Source: Streptomyces scopuliridis RB72
GTDB lineage: Bacteria > Actinomycetota > Actinomycetes > Streptomycetales > Streptomycetaceae
Length of the DNA: 64,000 bases
NCBI RefSeq assembly: GCF_000718095.1
Contig: NZ_JOEI01000019.1
Location: 186,001-250,000, forward strand
Direction: 5' to 3'
The position numbers and the translations under genes are program-made. This document shows positions 45,418 through 54,236 of this stretch, one piece after another; position 1 is the stretch's first letter; every line of letters starts with the position of its first letter. Under the pieces are notes generated by a model. The model was given only the letters and a program-made list of their open reading frames with translations. It did not search any database and was not told where the DNA came from.

Positions 45418-47606
45418 GCCCGCAGCCCCAGGCAGCCGTCGGCGCTCCGCTGTCCCGGGTGGACGGACGCCTGAAGGTGACCGGGAGAGCGACGTACGCC
45501 GCCGACCACGACATCAAGGGTGCCGTCCACGCGGTCGTCGTCGACAGCACCATCGCCCGCGGGCGCGTCACCGGCATCGACACCCGGGCAGCACTCGCCC
45601 TGCCCGGCGTACTGAAGGTCATCAGCCACCTCAACGCACCCAGGCTCGCCTACCGTGACGACCCGAACCTGAACAACCCGCCGGGCCGGCGGCTGCGGGT
45701 CTTCCAGGACGACAAGGTCCTCTTCCACGGCCAGCCGGTCGCCGTCGTCGTGGCCACGGCTTTGGAGACCGCGCAGCACGCAGCGAGCCTGGTCAAGATC
45801 GGCTACGACGCGCAGAGCCCGTCGACCGATATGAGCGGCAGCGACCGTACGAACGAACCCGCGACCTATGCCCGTGGCGACGCGGACGGGGCGATCGGAT
45901 CCGCCGCCGTACGGCTGGAGATGGCCTACCGGACGGCTCGCAACCATCACAACGCGATGGAGCCGCAGGCCACCGTCGCCCGCTGGGACGGCGACCGGCT
46001 CACCCTGTGGGACAAGACCCAGTGGGTGCTCGGCACCCAGAACGAACTCGCCTCCGTATTCGGACTTCCTCCGGAGTCGGTGCGCGTCATCTCGCCGTTC
46101 GTCGGCGGCGGGTTCGGCACCGGTGTGCGGACGTGGCCGAACGTCACGGTAGCGGCCCTCGCCGCACGCGAGGTGGGCCGCCCCGTCAAGCTCGTACTGA
46201 CGCGCAAACAGCTGTACTTCGCCGTGGGGTACCGGCCCGTGTACGAGTACGGCGTGCGCCTGGGCAGCGACCGTCGCGGGCGCCTGACCGCGATGACCCA
46301 CGATGTGAGAGCAGAGACCTCGACCTACGAGGATTTCACGGAGGCCATCCTGGTCGCGGGGCGGATGCTCTACAGCATGCCCCACGTCAGCCAGACGTAC
46401 CGCAGAGTGCCGCTGGACGTGAACACGCCGACCTGGATGCGCGGTCCCGGTTACGCCAACGCCTCCTTCGCCATCGAGTCGGCGCTGGACGAACTCGCCC
46501 ACGAAATAGGCGTCGACCCCATCGAACTGCGCCGGCGCAACGAGCCCGACGACGACGAGTCCAGCGGGCTGCCGTTTTCCACCCGGCGGCTGCGCGACTG
46601 CTACACCACCGGCGCCCGCGAGTTCGGATGGCACCGCCGCAACCCGAAACCCCGCTCCACCCGCGACGGTGACTGGCTGATCGGCACCGGCATGGCCACC
46701 GGCGTGTACGACGTCCTGCGGAGTCCGGCGCAGGCCCGGGTCAGGCTCGACGCCGACGGCACCGCGCTGATCGAGTCCGGGACCAGCGACATGGGCCCGG
46801 GCACCTACACCTCCATGACCCAGGTCGCCGCGGACGCCCTCGGACTGACGATGCGCAACGTGACCTTCCGGCTCGGCGACTCCCGCATGCCGCCGACCCC
46901 TCCACACGGCGGTTCACAGACCATGGGCACGGTCGGATCCGCCGTCCAGGACGGCTGCGACACGGTGCGACGGCAGGCGATCCGGCTCGCCGTCGAAGAC
47001 CGGGAATCACCGCTGTACGGCGTGGATCCCGACGGCATCGTCGTCCGCGCGGGCCGACTGCACGTGAAGGACAACCCGGTGCGCGGGGAGACCTACCAGC
47101 GGCTGCTGGCACGCAATGAGCGCACCCACCTCGAAACGCTCGGGTCCTTCCAACCCGGCGAGTCCCGGTTTTCGATGTACGCCTACAGCGCGACGTTCGC
47201 CGAAGTCGCCGTCGACGCGAGCCTGGGCCTGGTACGGGTCCGGCGGATGCTCGGTGTCTGCGACGCGGGCCGCATCATCAGCCCCAAGCTCGCCGACAGC
47301 CAGGCGCTCGGCGGCATGGTCGGCGGCATCGGCACAGCCCTGCTGGAACACACCGTCACCGACCACCGCGACGGCCGTATCGTCAACGCCAACCTCGCCG
47401 ACTACCTCGTCCCCGTCAACGCCGACATCCCCGACCTGCGGGCGATCTTCATCGACGGCGAGGACCTCGAAGCCGCCCCCATCGGAGTCAAAGGACTCGG
47501 GGAAGTCGTCCATATCGGCGTGGCACCCGCCATCGCCAACGCCGTCTTCCACGCCACCGGCCGCCGCGTCCGCGAGCTGCCCATCACCGCCGAAGCCCTG
47601 CTCTGA
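45414..47606 (+). CDS. Molybdopterin-binding catalytic subunit of the hydroxylase
   Basis: A 730-residue subunit like PaoC/YagR. It starts at GTG inside the previous stop, with TAGGAGG upstream. Family motifs include SRVDGRLKVTGRATYAAD, the cofactor segment GGGFGTG, and RGPGYANASFAIE. The catalytic Glu lies in the last segment (GVKGLGEVVHIGVAPAIANAVF). Such enzymes oxidise aldehydes or hydroxylate N-heterocycles. With the Tat-signalled partner it is probably an exported aldehyde oxidase; the substrate is unknown. Confidence 0.92.
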   Translation: MSPQPQAAVGAPLSRVDGRLKVTGRATYAADHDIKGAVHAVVVDSTIARGRVTGIDTRAALALPGVLKVISHLNAPRLAYRDDPNLNNPPGRRLRVFQDDKVLFHGQPVAVVVATALETAQHAASLVKIGYDAQSPSTDMSGSDRTNEPATYARGDADGAIGSAAVRLEMAYRTARNHHNAMEPQATVARWDGDRLTLWDKTQWVLGTQNELASVFGLPPESVRVISPFVGGGFGTGVRTWPNVTVAALAAREVGRPVKLVLTRKQLYFAVGYRPVYEYGVRLGSDRRGRLTAMTHDVRAETSTYEDFTEAILVAGRMLYSMPHVSQTYRRVPLDVNTPTWMRGPGYANASFAIESALDELAHEIGVDPIELRRRNEPDDDESSGLPFSTRRLRDCYTTGAREFGWHRRNPKPRSTRDGDWLIGTGMATGVYDVLRSPAQARVRLDADGTALIESGTSDMGPGTYTSMTQVAADALGLTMRNVTFRLGDSRMPPTPPHGGSQTMGTVGSAVQDGCDTVRRQAIRLAVEDRESPLYGVDPDGIVVRAGRLHVKDNPVRGETYQRLLARNERTHLETLGSFQPGESRFSMYAYSATFAEVAVDASLGLVRVRRMLGVCDAGRIISPKLADSQALGGMVGGIGTALLEHTVTDHRDGRIVNANLADYLVPVNADIPDLRAIFIDGEDLEAAPIGVKGLGEVVHIGVAPAIANAVFHATGRRVRELPITAEALL

Positions 47607-47803
47607 ACAAAGGCCCGACAGAGCACCCGGGTGGCCGGCTCATGGAGAGACGGCCATCAGGGTGCCCCACGACCGCCCGGCGGCTTACCGCGGTCCGCCG
47701 CCGGGCTTCTGGGGCCGCCGCCGTGTCACTTTCACCCCCGACGACTCGGTGGCGGCCCGCCCCAACCGATCTCTCACGTCGCCCGCCACATGGAGACCCG
47801 CCC

Positions 47804-48940
47804 ATGCTGAACATCGCGGACACGCTCTACGAATGGTGCCGCGAGGCCCGCTCCTTCGCCCTCGCCACCGTCGTCCAGGTCCGCGGGAGCGCGCCTCTGC
47901 CACCCGGCACCTCCCTCGCCGTTGACACCGACGGCCACGTAGTCGGCAGCGTCTCCGGCGGCTGCGTCGAGAGCGCCGTCTACGACCTGTGCCAACAGGT
48001 GCTGGCGGACCGCGGTACCCCGACACGAGCCCGGTTCGGCTACTCCGACGACGACGCCTTCGCCATCGGCCTCACCTGCGGCGGCGAAATCGAAGTCCTG
48101 GTGCATCGCGTGACCCCCGCGGACCGGTCCCATCTCACCGCATCGCTCGAAGCAGTCGTACGCGGCCGGCCCGCCGCCGTCGCCCAGATCGTGGACGGCC
48201 CCGAGCATCTCCTCGGCCGTGGCCTTTCCCTCCTCGGTGACGTCAGCACGTACCACGGAACCCTCGACAGCGAGACCGTGAACCGGGCAGTGGCGGCACA
48301 GGCGCGCGCACTGTTGCGGGCCGGCCGCACTGCCTGTACCGAGGTCGGCGGCGACACCGACGCCTGCCCCGAGAAGCTGTCCGTGCTCGTCCACACCCGC
48401 GTGCCCCGTCCCCGCATGCTGATCTTCGGCGCCGTCGACTTCGCCGACGCCTTGAGCCAGGCCGGTCGTTTCCTCGGCTACCGAGTGACGGTGTGCGATG
48501 CCCGCCCCGTCTTCGCCACCCCCGCCCGCTTCCCCCACGCCGACGATGTCGTCGTCGACTGGCCGCATCGCTATCTGGAGCAGACCGAGGTGGACGCCCG
48601 CACCGCGATCTGCGTCCTGACCCACGATGCCAAGTTCGACATTCCCCTGCTGCGCCTGGCCCTCCGCCTCCCGGTCGGCTACGTCGGCGCCATGGGCTCC
48701 CGGCGCACGCACGACCACCGGCTGAAGGCGTTGCGAGAAGCCGGCGTAACCGTCGATGAACTGGCCCGCCTGCGCTCCCCGATCGGGCTTGACCTCGGCG
48801 CCCACACCCCCGAGGAGACAGCGACCTCCATCACCGCCGAGATCATCGCCCACACCCACCTCGGCACCGGCCTGCCCCTGTCCCGCAGCACCGGACCCAT
48901 CCACCACCCTGCGCCGGGAGCTCTTTCCCCGGCCGCATAA
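47804..48940 (+). CDS. XdhC-family molybdenum-cofactor maturation protein
   Basis: A 378-residue XdhC/CoxI protein. The XdhC_CoxI segment reads SFALATVVQVRGSAPLPPGTSLAV and GSVSGGCVESAVYD. A Rossmann-fold C-terminal domain follows (RMLIFGAVDFADALSQAGRFLGYRVTVCDAR, then YVGAMGSRRTHDHRLKALREAG). Such proteins bind and load the sulfurated cofactor into hydroxylases. It follows the oxidase genes by about 200 bases and should serve them. Confidence 0.9.
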   Translation: MLNIADTLYEWCREARSFALATVVQVRGSAPLPPGTSLAVDTDGHVVGSVSGGCVESAVYDLCQQVLADRGTPTRARFGYSDDDAFAIGLTCGGEIEVLVHRVTPADRSHLTASLEAVVRGRPAAVAQIVDGPEHLLGRGLSLLGDVSTYHGTLDSETVNRAVAAQARALLRAGRTACTEVGGDTDACPEKLSVLVHTRVPRPRMLIFGAVDFADALSQAGRFLGYRVTVCDARPVFATPARFPHADDVVVDWPHRYLEQTEVDARTAICVLTHDAKFDIPLLRLALRLPVGYVGAMGSRRTHDHRLKALREAGVTVDELARLRSPIGLDLGAHTPEETATSITAEIIAHTHLGTGLPLSRSTGPIHHPAPGALSPAA

Positions 48941-49068
48941 CGCGCGACCTGCCCACCGCAAAGCAGGGAATGCCCATCGCGTAGAAGGAAGTTCTCCCCT
49001 CGCACAGAATTCGCGCCGAACTTCGTACAACAGGTGGCAGGGTGATCCTTGACCGGATGACGTCACGA

Positions 49069-49935
49069 TCAGCTTGCGGCGTCAGCACTCGGCTCGTGGT
49101 TGGCGGCCCAGGAGGCGAGGAAACGCAGCCCCTCGTGGGAGGGAGTGCCCGGCTCCGCGGTCAAGATGACGAGTTGCTGGTCGGGATCCGTGGGACAGGC
49201 GAGGGCCTCCCAGTCGAGGGTGAGGTCGCCGGCCACGGGATGGCGGAAGATCTTCGTCCCCGTCGAGTGGTGGGCCACGTGGCGGGCGGCCCACCACTCC
49301 CGGAACTGAGGATCCCGTTCGGACAACTCATCGACGAGTGCGGTCATGCGCGGATCGCCCGGGTTATCCGCTGCTTCCATCCTCAGAAATGCCACGGTGT
49401 TACGCGCGGAGCTTTCCCAGTCCGCATACAATTCCCTGAAAGCGGGATCGGTGAAGACCAGTCGCACAGAATTGCGATGCTCCTCCGGAATCTGGGAGAA
49501 ATCCGTCATCAGGGCGGCGGCGAGGGAATTCCAGGCGAGAATGTCCATACGGCGGCCGAGAACGAGGGCGGGGGTGTCGGTGAGATTGTCGAGGAGTCGC
49601 CGCGTCGGGGGCCGGACCTTCTGCGCCGCCTGCCGACGTGGCCGCGCGTTCTCCTTCCCGGCCAGTTGGAGCATGTAATCGCGCTGGTCCTCATCCAGAC
49701 GCAGCACCCGGGCCAGGGCTAGCAGGACCGGAGTGGAGGCCTCGATCCGGCCCTGCTCCAGGCGCGTGTAGTACACGGTGCTGATCGCGGCCAGTTGCGC
49801 CACCTCCTCCCGGCGCAGGCCCGGGACCCGCCGCAGGGCGCCGCTCTCGGGCAGACCCATCGCACGAGGGCTCAACTCGGCGCGCCGGGCCTTGAGGAAT
49901 TCACCCAGCTCACTGAGGTGTGCGTCCCTGCTCAT
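49069..49935 (-). CDS. Xre-family regulator with MmyB-like ligand domain, class-1 promoter
   Basis: A 288-residue regulator. The helix-turn-helix is VPGLRREEVAQLAAISTVYYTRLEQGRIEASTPVLLALARVL. The MmyB-like domain has RRMDILAWNSLAAALMTDF and TKIFRHPVAGDLTLDWEALAC. It is close to the gene at 58745-59614. It is divergent from the dehydrogenase at 50805, although a regulator stub lies between. The class-1 box is 45 bases upstream of its ATG. Confidence 0.9.
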   Translation of the reverse strand: MSRDAHLSELGEFLKARRAELSPRAMGLPESGALRRVPGLRREEVAQLAAISTVYYTRLEQGRIEASTPVLLALARVLRLDEDQRDYMLQLAGKENARPRRQAAQKVRPPTRRLLDNLTDTPALVLGRRMDILAWNSLAAALMTDFSQIPEEHRNSVRLVFTDPAFRELYADWESSARNTVAFLRMEAADNPGDPRMTALVDELSERDPQFREWWAARHVAHHSTGTKIFRHPVAGDLTLDWEALACPTDPDQQLVILTAEPGTPSHEGLRFLASWAANHEPSADAAS

Positions 49936-49980
49936 GCTGGTCACGGTACTGCGGAAGCCGCTCCTGCACAGCTCGGCTGG

Positions 49981-50004
49981 GGGGTAGAGATCTATACCTG
50001 GAAC
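49981..50004 (-). promoter_or_regulatory. Class-1 Xre box, copy 1
   Basis: On the minus strand the box starts GTTCCAGGTATAGATCTC and ends TACCCC. It matches the box at 59649-59672 at 21 of 24 positions. TATAGAT could be a -10 element. It lies 45 bases before the regulator start codon. Confidence 0.75.
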
Positions 50005-50299
50005 ATGCGTCTCCAGTACGTGATCGGTGTCCATTTTTCCGGTCGTGGTAATCAGGGAAACGGGGAAATCCGAGGGGACGCGATACCTTCTGCATTCTCG
50101 TAGCCACCGACATGCGGGTCGAATAATCTGCCCCCTGCACCCGTGCGGATTCATTTGGGGTTGACTGAACTCTCGCGTTGGACAGCCGGGGCGGTCGGAG
50201 GATTGCGACGGATGCCGGCGGCACAGTTCACGAGGGCTTGTAGCGATCCTGCGTTCTCGATTGCACGGACTGTGTACAGGCGCACGGGCCCGGGACTCG

Positions 50300-50418
50300 A
50301 CTCGACATGCTGAGCCGTAAGATCCCGGCCGCTCGATCGAGATGCGGAGCCGCGTTCATGACAGCCAAGCCCCCTTCTTCGGGTAATTCGCTGGGGGGCA
50401 GGGTTTTATACCCGGAAA
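50300..50418 (-). pseudogene. Second Xre stub with class-1 box
   Basis: The 869-base gap 49936-50804 holds no intact gene besides promoter elements. At 50395-50418 a class-1 box reads, on the minus strand, TTTCCGGGTATAAAACCCTG then CCCC (19 of 24 positions). An ATG follows 35 bases later (50359), opening MNAAPHLDRAAGILRLS, a faint echo of MTRNAHLNELGEFLK. Beyond that no homology is visible. Confidence 0.55.
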
Positions 50419-50804
50419 GATCTCTCCCATTGTCGCGTCCGGGAGGCGATGGCACCGTTACATGTGTGCCCATCGCAGATCGGAAAGACGGTTGCCGGCC
50501 CGGCGTTCTTCTCCCCGGGAGTCATAACCCCGCCGGATCAGACAGGCAACGGTCCGTGCACAACGAATGAGCACGCGCGACGCAGACCCGATCTGCCCCG
50601 GTGGCCGACCGGGGAGCATCCGCGTCGGGAGGCGCTGCCGCGGCGGCCCCGGTAAGGACGAGACGGCTCGGCGCTGCCTTCCCGTCGGAACGGCCGCGAC
50701 TGCCCCGCCCAGATGCCTACGCCAATCGCGGTCGGCCGGGGTGACTGCCGTGATGCCCCGCCGCTCACTCCTTCATTTCATATGTTCAGAAAAGAGAAGC
50801 ACCC

Positions 50805-51572
50805 ATGGCAACGAATCTGACCGGTACCGTCGCTCTCATCACCGGCGCGAGCAGCGGAATTGGCGCCGCCACCGCCCGCCGGCTCGCCGAGCGAGGCGCC
50901 TCTGTGGCGCTCGTGGCCCGTCGCAAGGCCCGTCTCGAAGAGCTGGCCGCCGAGATCGAGAAGGCCGGCGGCACCGCCCTGGTCGTAGAGGCGGACATCA
51001 CCGACCGCACCCAGGCCGAGGCCGCCGTGCGGCAGACCGTCGAGCGCTTCGGACGGCTGGACATTCTGGTCAACAACGCCGGTCTCATGCTCCTCGGGCC
51101 CGTCGTCGGCGCTGACGTCGAGGAGTGGGAGCGGATGCTCGCCATCAACGTCCAGGGCCTGCTCTACACCACCCGCGCCGCCCTGCCCCACCTGCTTGAG
51201 GCCGCTGAGGACGGACCGCGCCGGGTCGCCGACATCGTCAACATCAGCTCCATTGCCGGACGCGTCGCCTGGAACGGCTACGGCGTCTACAACCTCACCA
51301 AGTTCGGCGTGAACGGCTTCACCGAGTCCCTGCGACAGGAAGTCACCCAGCGGCACGTCCGCGTCAGTGTCCTGGAGCCGGGCGGCGTCGACACCGAACT
51401 CGGTTCCCACAACGACCACAAGCCCGAGGTCCGCGAAGCGATCGGCACCTTCTACGAGCAGACCGAGGTCCTCGTCCCCGATGACATCGCCGACGGCGTC
51501 GCCTACATCGTGACCCGGCCTCGGCGCGCCTCGATCGCCGAGCTCTGGGTCATGCCCACCGACCAGGCCTGA
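50805..51572 (+). CDS. Short-chain dehydrogenase/reductase
   Basis: A 255-residue SDR. The cofactor motif is TGASSGIG, followed by NNAG, the catalytic Ser in ISSIAG, and the YNLTK version of YxxxK. An Arg in VALVARRKARLEEL suggests NADP(H). A longer than usual leader separates it from the divergent Xre gene. The family reduces carbonyls on varied small molecules; the substrate is unknown. Confidence 0.9.
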   Translation: MATNLTGTVALITGASSGIGAATARRLAERGASVALVARRKARLEELAAEIEKAGGTALVVEADITDRTQAEAAVRQTVERFGRLDILVNNAGLMLLGPVVGADVEEWERMLAINVQGLLYTTRAALPHLLEAAEDGPRRVADIVNISSIAGRVAWNGYGVYNLTKFGVNGFTESLRQEVTQRHVRVSVLEPGGVDTELGSHNDHKPEVREAIGTFYEQTEVLVPDDIADGVAYIVTRPRRASIAELWVMPTDQA

Positions 51573-51597
51573 GGACCACGACGACAAGGAGAACGCG

Positions 51598-51959
51598 ATG
51601 AAGCACGTATCACTGGGCGGGCTCGATGTCTCGCGCATCGGCCTGGGCGCCATGACCATGGCCGGCACCTACACGAGGGGCGGTGGCCTCGACGACGACG
51701 AGTCGATCCGTACCATCCACCGGGCACTGGACCTCGGGGTCACCCACATCGACACCGCCGAGATCTACGGCCCCTTCCACAGCGAGGAATCGTCGGCAAG
51801 GCCATCGAAGGTCGGCGTGACGGCGTCGTCGTGGCGACGAAGTTCGGTCTCGTCTCCCACTCCGGTGGCGGCCCCGGCGTGACGGACAGCAGCGCCGGCA
51901 ACGCCCCGGCCTCGGGCGAGCGCCACGACGAGGCGAACATGGCCAGCATCGACCGCTGA
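51598..51959 (+). pseudogene. Aldo/keto reductase, frameshifted and truncated
   Basis: The first 60 codons read as a normal aldo/keto reductase (KHVSLGGLDVSRIGLGAMTMAG, THIDTAEIYGPFHSEE). One base is then missing near 51790. In the next frame IVGKAIEGRRDGVVVATKFGLVSH continues correctly, and the frame stops after MASIDR. The last two thirds of the barrel are absent. It lies 25 bases after the dehydrogenase and 40 bases before an intact reductase. Confidence 0.85.
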
Positions 51960-51999
51960 CCCCTCACCGCCGACGCCGTACCCCTCGAAGGAGGAGGCA

Positions 52000-52977
52000 A
52001 TGAAACACACGCGTCTGGGGTCTTCGGGCCTCACCATCAGCCGTATCGCCCTGGGAACCATGGGGTTCGGCGACGGATCCCGGGAGAAGTGGGCCCTCGG
52101 CTACGAGGCTGCCGCACCGTTCTTCCAGCAGGCACTCGACCTGGGGATCACCTTCTGGGACACCGCCAACATCTACAGTTTCGGCGCCTCCGAAGAGATC
52201 GTCGGCCGGGCGGTCAAACAGTTCGCGCGGCGCGACGACATCGTGCTGGCGACCAAGGTCCACCAGCACATGCACGACGGCCCCGGAGGCTCCGGGCTGT
52301 CCCGTAAAGCGATCATGGAGCAGGTCGACGCGTCGCTCACCCGCCTCGGCACCGACTACGTCGACCTGTACCAGATCCATCGCTTCGACCCGCAGACTCC
52401 GGTCGAAGAGACGATGGAGGCGCTGCACGACGTGGTCAAGGCGGGCAAGGCCCGCTACCTCGGCGCATCGAGCATGTTCGCGTGGCAGTTCGCCAAGATG
52501 CAGCACGCTGCCGAGCTGAACGGGTGGACGACGTTCGTCTCCATGCAGGACCAGTACAACCTGGTGCAGCGCGGGGAAGAGCAGGAGATGTTTCCCCTGC
52601 TGGCCGACCAGGGTGTCGGGAGCCTGCCGTGGAGTCCGCTGGCCGCGGGCGTCGTCGCACGGCCGTGGGGCGTGAACGACACCCAGCGAGGCAAGGACAA
52701 CCCGAGCACCGACTTCGACGGGCGCCCGCTGTGGCAGGACAGCGACAAGCCGACGATCGACGCGGTTGAGCGCATCGCGAAGGACCGAGGAGTGTCGATG
52801 GCCACGATCGCGCTGGCCTGGGTGCTCAAGAACCCGGTGGTCGACGCCCCGATCGTGGGCGCGACCAAGGACCACCACCTGCCCGCCGCCGTGGCGGCGC
52901 TCGACATCACCCTCACCGACGACGAGGTGACCGCGCTTGAGGAGCACTACGTGCTGCGCGAGCCCACCTACTTCTAG
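52000..52977 (+). CDS. Aldo/keto reductase
   Basis: A 325-residue cytoplasmic aldo/keto reductase. ATG follows GGAGGAGG. The catalytic residues are in DTANIYSFG (Asp, Tyr), LATKVHQ (Lys) and YQIHRFD (His). The C-terminal AIVGATK-like PIVGATKDHHL binds the cofactor phosphate side. It forms a run with the dehydrogenase and the broken reductase upstream. The family is that of YajO/YeaE-like reductases; the substrate is unknown. Confidence 0.9.
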   Translation: MKHTRLGSSGLTISRIALGTMGFGDGSREKWALGYEAAAPFFQQALDLGITFWDTANIYSFGASEEIVGRAVKQFARRDDIVLATKVHQHMHDGPGGSGLSRKAIMEQVDASLTRLGTDYVDLYQIHRFDPQTPVEETMEALHDVVKAGKARYLGASSMFAWQFAKMQHAAELNGWTTFVSMQDQYNLVQRGEEQEMFPLLADQGVGSLPWSPLAAGVVARPWGVNDTQRGKDNPSTDFDGRPLWQDSDKPTIDAVERIAKDRGVSMATIALAWVLKNPVVDAPIVGATKDHHLPAAVAALDITLTDDEVTALEEHYVLREPTYF

Positions 52978-53003
52978 GTCCTGTCCGGCCGGACAGGACC
53001 TAG
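52974..53003. terminator. Perfect 30-bp palindrome at a stop codon (GGTCCTGTCCGG repeat, copy 3)
   Basis: CTAGGTCCTGTCCGG is followed directly by its reverse complement, with no spacer. It contains the TAG stop codon of the aldo/keto reductase. It can act as a terminator. The arm shares GGTCCTGTCCGG with the repeats at 24646 and 36370, suggesting two insertion-sequence ends joined. Confidence 0.75.
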
Positions 53004-53046
53004 TCGGCCCGAAGAGCAGACCCGCACCCCTGAGAGAAGAACCAGC

Positions 53047-53418
53047 ATGAGTTCCTGGAGCCGGACACAGCTTCGTGCGATCGCCGAGAACGCGGATCTC
53101 TTCGTTTCCCCGTTCCGTGAGGACGGCGCCACCTACGGCACCCCGACCCAGACCTGGGCACTCGTCGTCGAGGGCGATGTCTACGTGCGTGCCGCCAACG
53201 GACAGCGGTCGACGTGGTATCAGGCGGCCGTCAGCCAGAAGGCCGGTCGCGTACGCGTTGCCGGTAAGGACTACGAGGTCACCTTCGAACCCGTCGGCAG
53301 CGACGTCGACACCGCTGTCGACGCCGCCTACGAGGAAAAGTACCCGGGCAGCCCAGCCGTGCCGATCATGCGGGGTGACGGACCGAAATCGGCGACAGTC
53401 CGCATCTCACCCCGCTGA
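53047..53418 (+). CDS. DUF2255-family protein
   Basis: A 123-residue protein of the DUF2255 family (WSRTQLRAIAENADLFVSPFREDG, TWALVVEGDVYVRAANGQRSTWYQAAV, AYEEKYPGS). It has a compact beta-rich fold and no known activity. It is often found beside oxidoreductases, as here. Confidence 0.85.
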   Translation: MSSWSRTQLRAIAENADLFVSPFREDGATYGTPTQTWALVVEGDVYVRAANGQRSTWYQAAVSQKAGRVRVAGKDYEVTFEPVGSDVDTAVDAAYEEKYPGSPAVPIMRGDGPKSATVRISPR

Positions 53419-53446
53419 ATCCCGCCACTGCCCCGCGGCACATGAA

Positions 53447-53905
53447 CACGGTGTGCTGCCCGCCTCGCTGGACGAGACCCTGTCCCGCAGCCGCTTCGTG
53501 TTCGTGCTGGCCACCGTCACGGACGAAAACCGCCATCTGATCGGAGAACGCGAACTCGAACTGCTGCCGGACAGCGCACGCCTCGTCCTGGTCAGCCGCG
53601 CACCGGTCGTCGACTACCCGGCGCTGCTCGCCCATGTCGCGCGCGGGCGCCTGCTCGCCGGCATCGACGTATGGCCGGAGGAACCGGTCGCCGCTGACGA
53701 CCCTGTCCGCGATCTCGACGGTCTGGTGCTCTCCGCACATCGTGCGGGCGGCATGCCGGAGGCCTTCCAGGCCATCGGCGACATGGTCCTCGATGACCTG
53801 ACACTCCTCGCCCAGGGGCTTCCACCCGTCCGTATGCAGAGCGCCGCCCGTGAACTGGTCGGCCGCTATCGCAATCGGCCCGTGACCTGCCTCCGGAGCA
53901 GGTGA
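53447..53905 (+). pseudogene. C-terminal remnant of a D-2-hydroxyacid dehydrogenase
   Basis: HGVLPASLDETLSRSRFVFVLATVTDENRHLIGERELELLPDSARLVLVSRAPVVDY and GIDVWPEEPVAADDPVRDLDGLVLSAHRAGG match the C-terminal half of a hydroxyacid dehydrogenase of the phosphoglycerate-dehydrogenase family. The catalytic His lies in SAHRAGG. The N-terminal half and the NAD motif are missing and there is no convincing start, so it is a remnant. Confidence 0.75.
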
Positions 53906-53910
53906 CCGCC

Positions 53911-54115
53911 ATGGGGCACGGCCGCCGATCGGCCGACACTGTTGCGCTCCTGGTGAGCGACCCGGAGGAACGACCGGCCGCGCTCGCCGCGATCGACCGC
54001 CTGGAGGTCGAGGCCGCGGCCGCCACCACCGCGCTCCCCGGCGCCCTCGAATTCCTGGAGAGCCTGCCGCGCGGCCGGTGGGCGCCGACGCCCTCCGGCA
54101 CACGAGGGACCGCGG
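53911..54115 (+). pseudogene. Fragment of a HAD-family phosphatase
   Basis: HGRRSADTVALLV, ALAAIDRLEVEAA and ALPGALEFLESLPRGRWA resemble the cap and motif II region of sugar-phosphatase-type HAD enzymes. The DxDGT nucleophile region and the last third are missing. It follows the hydroxyacid dehydrogenase remnant without a gap. Confidence 0.55.
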
Positions 54116-54236
54116 ATGCCGAGCCGCACTCCACCCCGGCAGTGGCGGCGACGCCGGCGTGCAGGCGTGGTGCCTGCCCGGAGGCCTGGGGGCGCCACGC
54201 GTGCCTTCCCGGTCGGCGTTCACCTCACGGTTGCCG

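Noticed and set aside
48984..49003. GAAGGAAGTTCTCCCCTCGC, a possible further class-1 box half
   Set aside because: Only the second half of the box resembles the others, and no regulator-like codons follow at the expected distance.
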